Source of the DNA: an uncultured Oscillospiraceae bacterium
Lineage (GTDB): Bacteria > Bacillota > Clostridia > Oscillospirales > Oscillospiraceae
Length of the DNA stretch: 64,000 nucleotides
Direction: 5' to 3'
Assembly: GCA_934565795.1 (NCBI GenBank)
Contig: CAKTIM010000007.1
Location: 1 to 64,000, forward strand
Under the pieces are notes generated by a model. It was given only the letters and a program-made list of their open reading frames with translations. It was not told where the DNA came from and did no database searches. Position numbers and translations under genes: made by a program. Shown here piece after piece: positions 15,852 through 25,339 of the stretch (its first letter is position 1; each line of letters opens with the position of its first letter).

Positions 15852-15870
15852 CTATAAAAGGAGAGCGCCT

Positions 15871-16833
15871 ATGAAAACTGCAAAGAAAGCAAAAAAGCAC
15901 CCCCCTAAGAAAACCGTGAAGGAACAGCTGAAAGGCTTTTCCCAAAGGGTCGGACTGGATTCCCTGTCGCAGCTGCGGTGGCAGAATTTCCTGCTGCTGA
16001 TTATCGCCGGTACTGTCAATGCCATCGGCGTGACCATGTTCCTGGCCCCCGTGCATCTGTACGACAGCGGCATTTCCGGCACCTCCATGCTGCTGTGGCA
16101 GGCCACGCCGCCGCAGTATACCCTGTCGCTGTTTCTGGTGATCCTGAACGTCCCGCTGTTTCTGTTCGGATTAAAGAAGCAGGGCTGGTGCTTCACCGCC
16201 TACTCCATCTGGGCGGTGCTGATCTATTCCGGCGCATCCTTTGTGATCAACGACGTGCTGCCGGTGGATGTATCCACTGCCTCCCCCTTTGCCGGAACCG
16301 ACCTGCTGCTGTGCGCCATCTTCGGCGGGCTTGTATCGGGCATTGGCAGCGGCCTGACGATCCGCTGGGGCGGCGCCATCGACGGCATTGAGGTCATGGC
16401 CGTGATCTTCGCAAAGGGCCTGGGCATTACCGTCGGCTCCTTCGTCATGGCCTATAACGTGATCCTGTACATTCTCATCGGTGTGATCTGGGGAAGCTGG
16501 ATTCTGCCCCTGTATTCCATCGTCACCTATTTTGTGGGCAATAAGACCATCGACTTCATTGTAGAGGGCCTGGACAAGGCCAAATCCGTGATGATCGTCA
16601 CCCAGCGGCAGGACGATATCTGCCGGGCGCTCTCCGACGAATTCGGCCGGGGCATCACCCAGATCAGCGCCAAGGGCTATTTCTCCGGGGCGGACAAGTG
16701 CGTTATCTACTTCGTCGTAAACCGCTTCCAGATCCCCAGAGTCAAAAAACTGGTCACCTCCATCGACCCCACCGCCTTCATCACCGTCACCGAAATCTCC
16801 GACGTCATGGGCACCAGCGTAAAGCAGAAATAG
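15871..16833 (+). CDS. YitT family membrane protein (DUF161 + DUF2179)
   Basis: 320 residues: a basic N-terminus, about five membrane helices (starting LLLIIAGTVNAIGVTMFLAP), and a soluble C-terminal DUF2179 domain (SVMIVTQRQDDICRAL to TVTEISDVMG). YitT proteins are widespread in Firmicutes; their transport role is unproven. ATG 15871 follows AAAAGGAGAG. Its ribosome site lies just downstream of the 71-bp element. Confidence 0.88.
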   Translation: MKTAKKAKKHPPKKTVKEQLKGFSQRVGLDSLSQLRWQNFLLLIIAGTVNAIGVTMFLAPVHLYDSGISGTSMLLWQATPPQYTLSLFLVILNVPLFLFGLKKQGWCFTAYSIWAVLIYSGASFVINDVLPVDVSTASPFAGTDLLLCAIFGGLVSGIGSGLTIRWGGAIDGIEVMAVIFAKGLGITVGSFVMAYNVILYILIGVIWGSWILPLYSIVTYFVGNKTIDFIVEGLDKAKSVMIVTQRQDDICRALSDEFGRGITQISAKGYFSGADKCVIYFVVNRFQIPRVKKLVTSIDPTAFITVTEISDVMGTSVKQK

Positions 16834-16944
16834 TGCTCTTTCATGGCTCAGAGAAGTCAAACGCGGCCCGCGGAATTCCATTGACGCGAAACAGCAGAAA
16901 TATCCGCAAATTCCCAGCAATAACAGAAAACAAAAAGATTCTGA

Positions 16945-17653
16945 GTTCGTAGGGGGTGGCAATTTGCCGCCCCTTAACCTTACGGTTTTGGAAGCAGTAA
17001 AGATGAACGTATAACCTCAAGGGTACATCTCTAAGCTTCCCTGTGGGGTGTTGCAGAGCGCAGCGAATCTTTAATAACAATCATTGCCAGTGGCAATGAT
17101 ACAATAATTGATTAGCTGTCGCCGCAGCGACTGAAGAGGGCACTCAGAAAATGGTTTTGAGAGAGACCCAACTGAAAAGGTAGGCGGTTAAACATTCTGA
17201 GTGCGTAGGGGCGGATATTAGCCGCCCGCAAAGTAACGAGACTGAGCTGTATAGACGAACCGCTCAATCCCGGTACCCGGCGGGGCGACAAATTGCCGCC
17301 CCCTACGAACTCAGAAACTTTTGGCTATTTTCATTCAACTGACAACTCAATTCCGCGATGTCGCGGGCGGCTGATATCCGCCCCTACGGATTGGCGTGTA
17401 CCATTCAACGTACCCTTTTAAAAATCCCACTGCGTCAGGCCCTCTTCAGTCAGCCCTGCGGGCTGCCAGCTTCCCCCGAGGGAAGCTTTGGTGGTTGCGG
17501 AAGCTGGTGCCATTCAACGGGGTGCTATCGAAGTGGCGACATTGCGGAGCGGCAGGTTGCCGCCCCCTACGCAGGCAAAGACTTTTAGCGAATTCCATTC
17601 AACTGACAAATCAATTCCGCAACGTCGCGGGCGGCTGGTATCCGCCCCCACTT
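16945..17653 (+). repeat. Long composite direct repeat, left copy
   Basis: About 700 bp of non-coding DNA made of short hairpins of the form GGGCGG-ATATTAG-CCGCCC and GACAAATTGCCGCC blocks. It matches the segment 20007-20640 in the same order and orientation over long stretches, for example around GAAGAGGGCACTCAG, GAGCTGTATAGACGAACC and CTTCAGTCAGCCCT. The left copy has an extra ~65 bp with a small perfect hairpin ATCATTGCC/GGCAATGAT. No gene is seen between yitT and the secreted-protein gene. Confidence 0.85.
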
Positions 17654-17682
17654 AATTACCCTACCGTTTTTCCAAAAAATGC

Positions 17683-17711
17683 TTGCGTTTTCTTCTAAAA
17701 TATGGTATAAT
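17683..17711 (+). promoter_or_regulatory. Promoter of the secreted repeat protein
   Basis: TTGCGT, 17-bp spacer, consensus TATAAT, 64 bp before the start codon. Confidence 0.75.
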
Positions 17712-17774
17712 GCAAGGTGTACATACCACGAAGATTCACCCCCCGTTTCGGACTGCTTGAAGGAGGAAATCATT

Positions 17775-20003
17775 ATGCTGAGAAAGTTTTTCGCGTTCAC
17801 CCTGGCGCTGCTGCTGGCGGCAACGATCCCGCTGGGCGCGCTGGCGGAGGAGTACGACCTGGTCAATGGCAGCATCACCGTAGAGGCCAAGGAGGACGGC
17901 CAGTACGTTTCCCAGGTGGGCGTTGCGGATAATGTAAAGCAAACCACCGAAACCGTCATCAAGCAGACGGACAGCGATACGACTTCTACCACGAATACCA
18001 TCACCATCAAGGCGACGGGAGAGGTCACGAATGAGGATGGAACCAAGGAAAAAGTGACCGCCGAGGTCACCATCTCCGATGTGAATATCGACGTGAGCAA
18101 AGAGGGAAAAGCTGCCATCTCTTCGGAAGGAGACGGCAACGTGACCATCGAACTGGATGGAGACAATACCGCCAAAAGCGGCGAGGATCATGCCGGTGTA
18201 GAGAAAAATAATGATGGAAACCTGACCATTGCGGATGCGGATGCAGACGGTTCCCTGAATGCCACAGGCGGCAGTTACGGTGCGGGCATCGGCGGTGGAT
18301 ACGAGCAGGACGTTTCCGACATCACCATTGAAAGCGGCGACATCACAGCCACCGGCGGCAGAGGTGGTGCAGGCATCGGCGGCGGCAATGCTGGCGACGC
18401 TTCCAATATCACAATCGCTGGCGGTGAAATAGATGCTGTTGGCGGTAAGCAAGCTGCGGGCATCGGCGGCGGCTACAATGGCGATGGCTCTTATATCACC
18501 ATCGAGGATGGCGCTGTGAAAGCAGTGGGTGGAGCGTCTGACAACAATCGTGATGGCGGTGCCGGTATTGGCGGCGGCGCATTTAAAAGGGGTTTCAACA
18601 TAACCATTAACGGTGGTGATGTAGAAGCAGAAGGCGGTTGCGACGGGGCCGGCATTGGTGGCGGAAGAAGCTATGGCTCTGGTGGTGAAGGATTCGATAT
18701 TACCATTACGGATGGTAATGTAATTGCCAAGGGCGGCGAGTCCGCTGCGGGTATCGGTGGTGGCCTTGGCTCGGATGGCTTTAATATCACCATCAGTGGT
18801 GGCAATGTGGAAGTTGAGGGAGGTAAGTGGGCTGCGGGTATCGGCAGCGGCAGTGATACTACTGGGAAGGGTAGTAATATCACAATTGAAGGAGATGCCC
18901 AGGTAAAAGTATCCGGCGGCGAGGGTGCCCCGGCCATTGGTGGCACTGGGAATGGTGAAGTCGTACCCAAGACCGATGGCCTGACCACCAGTTCTATTGC
19001 CTACTATGCGCCCGGTGCAGACAAGGAAACGACCGCCCCCGAAAAGCTGCTGCACAAAGCCTCTGATGGCACAGCGGTCACCCATGATGGCGTCACACTG
19101 AAATCCAGCACCGAAGCCACCTGTACCAAGAACGCCACCGTCACCTATCAATGCAGCTGCGGCGAAGAAGTGACAATGGAGCTGGTGGGCACCGCCCTGG
19201 GTCATGCGCTGGGAGATTATACCCCCAACAATGATGCCACCTGTATGAAAGATGGCACCAAGACAGCCTATTGTACACACACCGGCTGCGACTATTCCGT
19301 TACGGTCGACGACGAGGGTACCCGTGACCCCAACAAGCACAGCTTTAGCTATACCCCTAACAATAATGCCACCTGTACAGCGGACGGCACCGAAACGGCA
19401 AAATGCGCCTATGGCTGCGGTACGACGGACACCCGTGACGTTCCCGGCACGATGCTGGAGCACGACTTTGTGAATTACGTCTACCAGGACAACGCCACCT
19501 GCGAAAGCGACGGCACCGAGATTGCCCAGTGTGAGCACTGCGACGCAACGGACGAGCGGGCCGCCGCTGGTACCGCCCTGGGGCACAGCTTCACCCATTA
19601 CGTATCCAACAACGACGCCACCTATGATTCCGACGGTACCCAGACTGCCGAATGCGACCACGGCTGCGGTGCGACGAACACAATCCCCGCACCGGGCACC
19701 AGAATCCCCCTGTACCGGGTGGTGGATGCGGCAGGAATGAACCTCCCCAGCCGGGAGAGCAAGGACGGCACCGTCCTGACCATCACCGCCGAGCAGGATT
19801 ACGCCACCCTCACCGGCACCCTGGACGGCATCCGCACCCTCCAGCAGCGGGGCATCACCACCATCGTTTTCGTGACCAACCACGCAACCTCCACCTTCGA
19901 CCTGTCCACCCTCACCGGCACAGGCACCTATGCGCTTACCCATAACGGTGAAGCAGTCACCTTTACGCTAAACAACCAGGACGTGAGCAATATCCTAAAG
20001 TAA
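17775..20003 (+). CDS. Large secreted Gly-rich repeat protein (adhesin-like)
   Basis: 742 residues. Signal peptide: KFFAFTLALLLAATIPLGALA (~4-24). Middle part (about 170-400) holds seven AGIGGG or AGIGSG turns spaced ~28-30 residues, each followed by an NITI strand, as expected for a right-handed beta-helix. Then about five ~50-residue repeats with paired cysteines (ATCTKNATVTYQCSCG, ATCMKDGTKTAYCTHTGC and so on), the last having lost one Cys. No LPXTG, SLH or membrane anchor is visible, so it is either released or held non-covalently. ATG follows AAGGAGG. Function unknown; adhesion or glycan binding is a guess. Confidence 0.8.
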   Translation: MLRKFFAFTLALLLAATIPLGALAEEYDLVNGSITVEAKEDGQYVSQVGVADNVKQTTETVIKQTDSDTTSTTNTITIKATGEVTNEDGTKEKVTAEVTISDVNIDVSKEGKAAISSEGDGNVTIELDGDNTAKSGEDHAGVEKNNDGNLTIADADADGSLNATGGSYGAGIGGGYEQDVSDITIESGDITATGGRGGAGIGGGNAGDASNITIAGGEIDAVGGKQAAGIGGGYNGDGSYITIEDGAVKAVGGASDNNRDGGAGIGGGAFKRGFNITINGGDVEAEGGCDGAGIGGGRSYGSGGEGFDITITDGNVIAKGGESAAGIGGGLGSDGFNITISGGNVEVEGGKWAAGIGSGSDTTGKGSNITIEGDAQVKVSGGEGAPAIGGTGNGEVVPKTDGLTTSSIAYYAPGADKETTAPEKLLHKASDGTAVTHDGVTLKSSTEATCTKNATVTYQCSCGEEVTMELVGTALGHALGDYTPNNDATCMKDGTKTAYCTHTGCDYSVTVDDEGTRDPNKHSFSYTPNNNATCTADGTETAKCAYGCGTTDTRDVPGTMLEHDFVNYVYQDNATCESDGTEIAQCEHCDATDERAAAGTALGHSFTHYVSNNDATYDSDGTQTAECDHGCGATNTIPAPGTRIPLYRVVDAAGMNLPSRESKDGTVLTITAEQDYATLTGTLDGIRTLQQRGITTIVFVTNHATSTFDLSTLTGTGTYALTHNGEAVTFTLNNQDVSNILK

Positions 20004-20006
20004 GGT

Positions 20007-20640
20007 TCTCGTAGGGGTCGGCAACCTGCCGACCCTAAACCCGACGGTTTAGGAAGCAAAAAAGAACAACGTATACCCCGACGTATATATCCCCTAAGCT
20101 TCCCTGTGGGGGAAGCTGTCGCCGAAGCGACTGAAGAGGGCACTCAGCTAACGGTTTTGAGAGAGATTTGGTCAAAAAGGTAGACGGTTAAACATTCTGA
20201 GCCCGTAGGGGCGGATACCAGCCGCCCGAAAGGTAACGAAACTGAGCTGTATAGACGAACCGCTCAATCCCGGTACACGGCGGGCGGCTAATATCCGCCC
20301 CTACGGATTGGTGTGTACCATTCAACTTATCCTTAAAAAAGAACGAACTGCGGTAGCCCTCTTCAGTCAGCCCTACGGGCTGCCAGCTTCCCCCAAGGGA
20401 AGCTCTTGGCGGTAGCGGAGGCTGGTGCCATTCGATGAACTGCTTTTGAAATGGTGACGTTGAGGGGCGACAAATTGCCGCCCCCTACGGGCTCAGAATC
20501 TTTTGGTAATGTTCATTTAACTGACAGCTCAATTCCGCGACGTTGCAGGCGGCTGGTATCCGCCCCTACGGATTGGCGTGTACCATCCAACTTACCCTCA
20601 ATAGAGAACGAACTGCGGTGGCCCTCCAAAAGCAAGGGAA
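20007..20640 (+). repeat. Long composite direct repeat, right copy
   Basis: Imperfect copy of 16945-17653 starting four bases after the secreted-protein stop. It contains the same chain of GGGCGG/CCGCCC hairpins and the same anchor words. No reading frame is supported. The gene between the two copies could be lost or amplified by recombination (inference). Confidence 0.85.
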
Positions 20641-20684
20641 GCTTTTGGAGGGCGCCGTCACCTGCTCCCCTTTCTGGGGAGCAA

Positions 20685-20714
20685 AATAAAAAACGCTGCT
20701 GAATATCAGCAGCG
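20685..20714 (-). terminator. Terminator of rpmB
   Basis: Stem CGCTGCTGA/TCAGCAGCG followed on the minus strand by TTTTTTATT. Confidence 0.85.
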
Positions 20715-20736
20715 CATTTTATATGCCAGCGAAAAA

Positions 20737-20925
20737 TCAGACGGCCCGCTCAACCTTATTGGAACGGAGGCATCTGGTACAAGCGTACACATGGCAGGGA
20801 GTCCCATTCACGACTGCCTTGACACGCTTCACATTGGGCTTCCACTCGCGATTGGAACGTCTGTGGGAGTGGGAGACCTTAATACCAAAGGTAACGCCCT
20901 TGCCACAAAAATCACACTTCGCCAT
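20737..20925 (-). CDS. rpmB: 50S ribosomal protein L28
   Basis: 62 residues beginning MAKCDFCGKGVTFGIKVSHSHRRSNR, with the Cys pairs CDFC and CTRC of zinc-binding L28. Single gene with its own promoter and terminator, divergent from hprK. Confidence 0.97.
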   Translation of the reverse strand: MAKCDFCGKGVTFGIKVSHSHRRSNREWKPNVKRVKAVVNGTPCHVYACTRCLRSNKVERAV

Positions 20926-20984
20926 TCATTGCACCTCCCATCCGAATGAATACTTAATAAGCGCGCCCATTAGAGCGCTTGTAT

Positions 20985-21013
20985 ATGATATCAGACTTTT
21001 CCCAAAAATGCAA
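20985..21013 (-). promoter_or_regulatory. Promoter of rpmB
   Basis: On the minus strand TTGCAT, 17-bp spacer, TATCAT. Confidence 0.6.
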
Positions 21014-21050
21014 GCATTTTTTTGCAATTTTTTTGATTTTGAAAAAGATG

Positions 21051-21078
21051 TTGATATTCCACTCAGGGCTGGTATAAT
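21051..21078 (+). promoter_or_regulatory. Promoter of hprK
   Basis: TTGATA, 16-bp spacer, TATAAT. Confidence 0.7.
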
Positions 21079-21114
21079 GAATGATATGACGCAGGTTGAA
21101 AGGAGGGATCGCCC

Positions 21115-22059
21115 ATGAGCGAGACTTACAGCATTCCCCTTACCGCGCTGGTCGAGGAATTCAAGCTGGAGGTGGCCTATGCCTCGGCGGACTATGAGTC
21201 CATCCGCCTGACGGTGGAGGATGTGGCGCGGCCCGGCTTACAGCTGACCGGCTACTTTGAGCACTTTGAGCCGATGCGGCTGCAAATCCTGGGCAACGTG
21301 GAATTCAGCTTTATCCAGAAGAAAACACCCCAGGAGCGGGCCTCCATTTTTGATAAATTCTTTTCCTACAAGCCCCCTGCCCTGCTGATCGCCCGGAATT
21401 TCCCGGTGGACAAGCAGGTGCTGGAGATGGCAAAAAAGCACAGCATCACCCTGCTGCGCTCCCCGGAGACCACGGCTGCCCTGGCCTCCAGCATCATCAC
21501 GTTCCTGCGCTCAGAGCTTGCCCCCCGGATCACCCGCCACGGCGTCCTCGTGGAGGTCTACGGCGAGGGGCTGCTGCTGATCGGCGACAGCGGCGTGGGC
21601 AAAAGCGAGACGGCCCTGGAGCTGCTCAAGCGCGGCCACCGGCTGATCGCCGATGATGCGGTGGAGATCCGCAAGGTATCCGAATCCTCGCTGATCGGCA
21701 CCGCGCCGGAGCTGATCCGCAATTATATCGAGCTGCGGGGCATCGGCATTGTGAATGTGGCAAAGCTCTTCGGCATGGGTGCCGTGCGCACGGAGAATGA
21801 GATCAATCTGGTGGTCAACATCGTCCCCTGGAACACCCAGGAGGTGTACGACCGACTGGGGCTGGACGATCAGTATATGGAAATTCTGGGGGTCAAGGTG
21901 CCCATGAACACCATCCCCGTCACCGCAGGGCGAAATCTGGCGGTGATATTGGAGGTGGCCGCCATGAACAACCGTCAGCGCAAGCTGGGCTACAACGCCG
22001 CCCAGGAATTCACCGACCAGGTGGATCGCCACTTTGAAATGAACGCAGGAAGAGGATAA
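21115..22059 (+). CDS. hprK: HPr kinase/phosphorylase
   Basis: 314 residues. Walker A GDSGVGKSETALELL sits at ~160 and the HprK signature ELRGIGIVNVAKLFG follows at ~205. The enzyme phosphorylates and dephosphorylates Ser46 of HPr, setting carbon catabolite repression. ATG 21115 follows AAGGAGGG. Its stop codon is immediately followed by the ATG of the pseudouridine synthase gene. hprK is more often paired with lgt or murB, so this pairing is lineage-specific. Confidence 0.96.
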   Translation: MSETYSIPLTALVEEFKLEVAYASADYESIRLTVEDVARPGLQLTGYFEHFEPMRLQILGNVEFSFIQKKTPQERASIFDKFFSYKPPALLIARNFPVDKQVLEMAKKHSITLLRSPETTAALASSIITFLRSELAPRITRHGVLVEVYGEGLLLIGDSGVGKSETALELLKRGHRLIADDAVEIRKVSESSLIGTAPELIRNYIELRGIGIVNVAKLFGMGAVRTENEINLVVNIVPWNTQEVYDRLGLDDQYMEILGVKVPMNTIPVTAGRNLAVILEVAAMNNRQRKLGYNAAQEFTDQVDRHFEMNAGRG

Positions 22060-23046
22060 ATGAAAGAGCTGACCATTGGCGTCAACGATGCCGGGCAGCG
22101 GCTGGATCGGTTCCTGGCAAAGGCCGTCCCCCTGCTCCCCGCCTCCCTGGCGCAGAAATACATCCGCATCAAACGCATCAAGCGCAACGGCGGACGGGCG
22201 GAGCGGGATACCCGGCTGCAAAGCGGGGACGTGCTCCAGCTATACATCAACGATGAATTCTTCGACAAGCCACGGGAGGACAACGCCTATCTCACCGTGG
22301 CCGTGCCAAAGCTGAGCATCGTATACGAGGACGACCAGATTCTTTTGGTCGACAAGCGGCCGGGGCTGGCGGTGCACCCCCACGACGGGGCGGAATACGG
22401 CCGGACGCTGATCGACCACATCCAGGCCTATCTCTACCAGAAGCGGGAGTGGAGTCCCCGTGGGGAGAACAGCTTCACCCCCGCCCTGTGCAACCGCATT
22501 GACCGCAACACCGGCGGCATCGTCATTGCCGCCAAGACGGCGGAGGCCCTGCGGGTGATGAACCAGAAGATCAAGGATCGTGAGATGGACAAGCGGTACC
22601 TTGCCATTGTAGAGGGCTCCCCAAAGCCCCAGGACGGCAGCCTGAAGGGATATCTTTTCAAGGATGCCAAGAAAAACCGGGTGTTCGTCACCGACACCCC
22701 CCAGCCCGGCTCCAAGAGCTGCCAGACGGATTACCGCACCCTGGCCGCTGCCAATGGGCTGACGCTGGTGGAATGCAAGCTGATCACCGGCCGCACCCAC
22801 CAGATTCGCGCCCAGTTCGCCCACGCCGGTCATCCCCTGCTGGGCGACGGCAAGTACGGCAAACTGGACAAGCGCTTTGACCGCAATTACCAGGCGCTTT
22901 ATTCCTATCGCCTGACCTTTGATTTTACCACCGACGCAGGGAGCCTGGAATACCTGAACGGGAAAAGCTTTCAGGTGGAGCATGTGGATTTTGTGGAGGA
23001 ATACTTTCCAGATTACAAGCTTCCACACGATTCTTTTTACCCGTAA
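22060..23046 (+). CDS. RluC/RluD-type 23S rRNA pseudouridine synthase
   Basis: 328 residues: N-terminal S4 RNA-binding domain (QRLDRFLAKAVP ... RIKRNGG), then the RluA-family catalytic domain with the Asp in NRIDRNTGGIVI, and later LITGRTHQIRAQFAHAGHPLLGD. It isomerises specific uridines in large-subunit rRNA; the exact positions cannot be read from sequence. It starts directly after the hprK stop codon. Confidence 0.92.
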   Translation: MKELTIGVNDAGQRLDRFLAKAVPLLPASLAQKYIRIKRIKRNGGRAERDTRLQSGDVLQLYINDEFFDKPREDNAYLTVAVPKLSIVYEDDQILLVDKRPGLAVHPHDGAEYGRTLIDHIQAYLYQKREWSPRGENSFTPALCNRIDRNTGGIVIAAKTAEALRVMNQKIKDREMDKRYLAIVEGSPKPQDGSLKGYLFKDAKKNRVFVTDTPQPGSKSCQTDYRTLAAANGLTLVECKLITGRTHQIRAQFAHAGHPLLGDGKYGKLDKRFDRNYQALYSYRLTFDFTTDAGSLEYLNGKSFQVEHVDFVEEYFPDYKLPHDSFYP

Positions 23047-23091
23047 GAACAGCAGCAAAAGGAGACAATTATTACGATTTGAGGTACCCGA

Positions 23092-24069
23092 ATGAAAATA
23101 CAATATGGGAACTTAACCATCCGTCAAGCCGAGGCCGCAGATGCCAAGCAGCTTGCCGCTTGGTGGAATGACGGGGCTGTGATGGCACACGCAGGTTTTC
23201 CCAACGGCTTGGGAACAACCGAAGGAGAAGTTATAAAAGGACTTGGTAACGGCCGTATGGTCATTGAGGAAAGCGGCCGTTTGTTCGGCGAATGTATTTA
23301 CCGCAGTATCGCCGACGGTATTGCAGAAATCGGTATTAAAATCTGCGAAACCGATTATCAGAACCGTGGCATCGGCAGAAAGGTGCTAAGTATGCTGATT
23401 GGTTGGCTGTTCAAAAATGGCTATTCTAAAATCGTCCTCGATACCAACTTGACGAATGCAAGAGCGCAGCACGTTTACGAATCTCTTGGATTCCGCAAGG
23501 TGCGAACCAACATTGACTCCTGGAAGGATCAACTCGGTCAGCTTCAATCTTCCGTCGATTATGAGCTGATTGAGAAGGATTTTATCAGCTATATAAGCAA
23601 TACGCTTATGATTGAAGAAGGTCTCCGCCTCCGCCGTTTTGACGGAAATTACGATTTTGCTTTTGAGTGGTATCAGGACCCAGAAACGGTTCTTCTTGTT
23701 GATGGGAAGGCTGAACCATATTCCTACGAAACTTTGACAAATATGTATCACTATCTTAATGACAAAGGCGAGCTGTATTTCATTGAGGTCAACGAGGACA
23801 GCAAATGGAAACCCATCGGTGATGTTGCCTTTTGGCAAAAAGATATGCCTATTGTCATCGGTGAACGTGAATACCGAGGAAAAGGTATTGGGAAAAAAGT
23901 TGTATCTGCCCTTGTTGCGCATGGCAGAGCAATGGGATATGACAAGCTGTATGTTGGCGAGATCTACGATTTCAACATTGGCTCACAAAAGTGCTTTGAA
24001 AGTGTAGGATTTCAGAGCTATGAAAAGACCGAGAAAGGAGCTCGGTATGTTTTGAATTTAACTGTGTAA
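23092..24069 (+). CDS. Tandem GNAT acetyltransferase
   Basis: 325 residues forming two GNAT domains. Each has an acetyl-CoA loop: first DYQNRGIGRKVLSMLIGWLF with a VYESLGFRKV end, second REYRGKGIGKKVVSALVAHG with CFESVGFQSY. Substrate unknown; the overall form resembles aminoglycoside or ribosomal-protein N-acetyltransferases. The gene is AT-richer than hprK, suggesting a separate origin. ATG 23092 is not preceded by a strong ribosome site in the immediate 12 bp. Confidence 0.82.
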   Translation: MKIQYGNLTIRQAEAADAKQLAAWWNDGAVMAHAGFPNGLGTTEGEVIKGLGNGRMVIEESGRLFGECIYRSIADGIAEIGIKICETDYQNRGIGRKVLSMLIGWLFKNGYSKIVLDTNLTNARAQHVYESLGFRKVRTNIDSWKDQLGQLQSSVDYELIEKDFISYISNTLMIEEGLRLRRFDGNYDFAFEWYQDPETVLLVDGKAEPYSYETLTNMYHYLNDKGELYFIEVNEDSKWKPIGDVAFWQKDMPIVIGEREYRGKGIGKKVVSALVAHGRAMGYDKLYVGEIYDFNIGSQKCFESVGFQSYEKTEKGARYVLNLTV

Positions 24070-24133
24070 AGCCAAATGTTGCGCAGTTCTCAAATATGAA
24101 AACTGTCCTACGCGGCTTATTGAGAGGTAATTT

Positions 24134-24868
24134 ATGAATCTTTTTATCACCAGCAGTCCCTTCCTTTGGGGGACAAATGCGGCCTTTCTGAATCCTGAAA
24201 ATCACTTCGTCGATAACCTGAAGGAGGCTCTGCCCGCATTCCCCAGGGTGCTGTTCGTCGCCTCCGACCCGGAGCGGCACGACCTGACCTGCTGCTTCGC
24301 CATGGACGTCGTGGACGCCCTCAAGCAGGCGGAGATTCCCTTCAGCGCCTTCCAAGTGCTGGACGGAACCAACGCAGAGCAGGCGGCGGAGCTGGTGCAC
24401 TCCAGCGATTTTCTGGTGCTGGCAGGCGGCCATGTGCCAACGCAGAACAACTTTTTCCGTGAAATCGGTCTGCGGGAAATTCTACAGGACTTTCAGGGAA
24501 CCGTCATGGGCATCAGCGCCGGTTCCATGAATATGGCGGATATGGCCTATGTCCAGCCCGAAGAGGAGGGCGAGGGCATTGACCCCGACTTTCAGCGTTT
24601 CGCCCCCGGCCTGGGCCTGACGGAAGTGAATGTGCTGCCCCACTATCAAAATTGCAAGGACGATGTTCTGGACGGCCTGCACCTCTTTGAGGACATCACC
24701 TATCCCGACAGCATGGGCAACACCTTCTTCGCCCTGCCGGACGGCAGCTACTTCTTCCAGAATGAGGACACGCTCCTGCTCTTCGGCGAAGCCTACCTTC
24801 TCCGGGACGGCATCCTCTCCCCCCTCACCCGCTCCGGCGACTGCCTGAACATGGCGGAATTTGAATGA
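24134..24868 (+). CDS. Peptidase S51-like protein (dipeptidase E family)
   Basis: 244 residues with the class I glutamine-amidotransferase-like fold of S51 peptidases. Nucleophile Ser in GISAGSMNMA (~122) and a VLPHYQNCKDD segment that fits the catalytic His. Members cleave Asp-X dipeptides or cyanophycin; this one is probably a cytosolic aspartyl dipeptidase-like enzyme. AGAGGTAATTT precedes the ATG. Confidence 0.85.
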   Translation: MNLFITSSPFLWGTNAAFLNPENHFVDNLKEALPAFPRVLFVASDPERHDLTCCFAMDVVDALKQAEIPFSAFQVLDGTNAEQAAELVHSSDFLVLAGGHVPTQNNFFREIGLREILQDFQGTVMGISAGSMNMADMAYVQPEEEGEGIDPDFQRFAPGLGLTEVNVLPHYQNCKDDVLDGLHLFEDITYPDSMGNTFFALPDGSYFFQNEDTLLLFGEAYLLRDGILSPLTRSGDCLNMAEFE

Positions 24869-24878
24869 CTGGGGTCTC

Positions 24879-24923
24879 CTGCCGGATGCCCGCTCATTGG
24901 AGCATCCGGCAGGGCACTTTTTG
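24879..24923 (+). terminator. Terminator of the S51 peptidase gene
   Basis: Perfect 11-bp stem CTGCCGGATGC/GCATCCGGCAG, then GGCACTTTTT. Confidence 0.85.
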
Positions 24924-24934
24924 TAAAATCGCGC

Positions 24935-24963
24935 TTGACATCTTCTTTTTGAGATGCTATAAT
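24935..24963 (+). promoter_or_regulatory. Promoter of the tRNA pair
   Basis: Full consensus TTGACA, 17-bp spacer, TATAAT, 35 bp before the first tRNA. Confidence 0.9.
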
Positions 24964-24997
24964 AGAGCGCGTGGTGATGAGACGACCACGAATCAAT

Positions 24998-25074
24998 GGG
25001 CCTTTAGCTCAGTTGGTCAGAGCCTCCGGCTCATAACCGGATAGTCCCGGGTTCGAGTCCCTGAAGGCCCACCA
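24998..25074 (+). tRNA. tRNA with CAT anticodon (Met, or Ile2 read with lysidine)
   Basis: 77 nt with encoded CCA. Acceptor GGGCCTT/AAGGCCC, D-arm AGCTCAGTTGGTCAGAGC, anticodon loop CTCATAA, T-arm GGTTCGAGTCC. The acceptor stem starting GGGCCTTTAGC resembles tRNA-Ile2 of Firmicutes, so tRNA-Ile(CAU) is possible. Confidence 0.93.
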
Positions 25075-25103
25075 GTTTACATAGGCTCCTGCCTTTCATA
25101 TAT

Positions 25104-25179
<76 letters not shown>

Positions 25180-25190
25180 CTTTTTCACAA

Positions 25191-25220
25191 AAATCCATCC
25201 AATTAAGGATGGATTTTTTG
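25191..25220 (+). terminator. Terminator of the tRNA pair
   Basis: Perfect 10-bp stem AAATCCATCC/GGATGGATTT, then TTTG. Confidence 0.8.
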
Positions 25221-25339
25221 TTATATATGCACGAAAAATTGTCGTTTTCTTGACTTTTCCAAAATCATGTGTCACTATTATTCATGGTGAATCCCTGCCG
25301 ATTAGTAATATTACAAGTAATAAAAAGGGGGCATTCGGC

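Noticed and set aside
16950..20640. CRISPR array suggested by many short repeated hairpins
   Set aside because: The repeats are irregularly spaced composite hairpins, not uniform repeats with unique spacers, and there are no cas genes.
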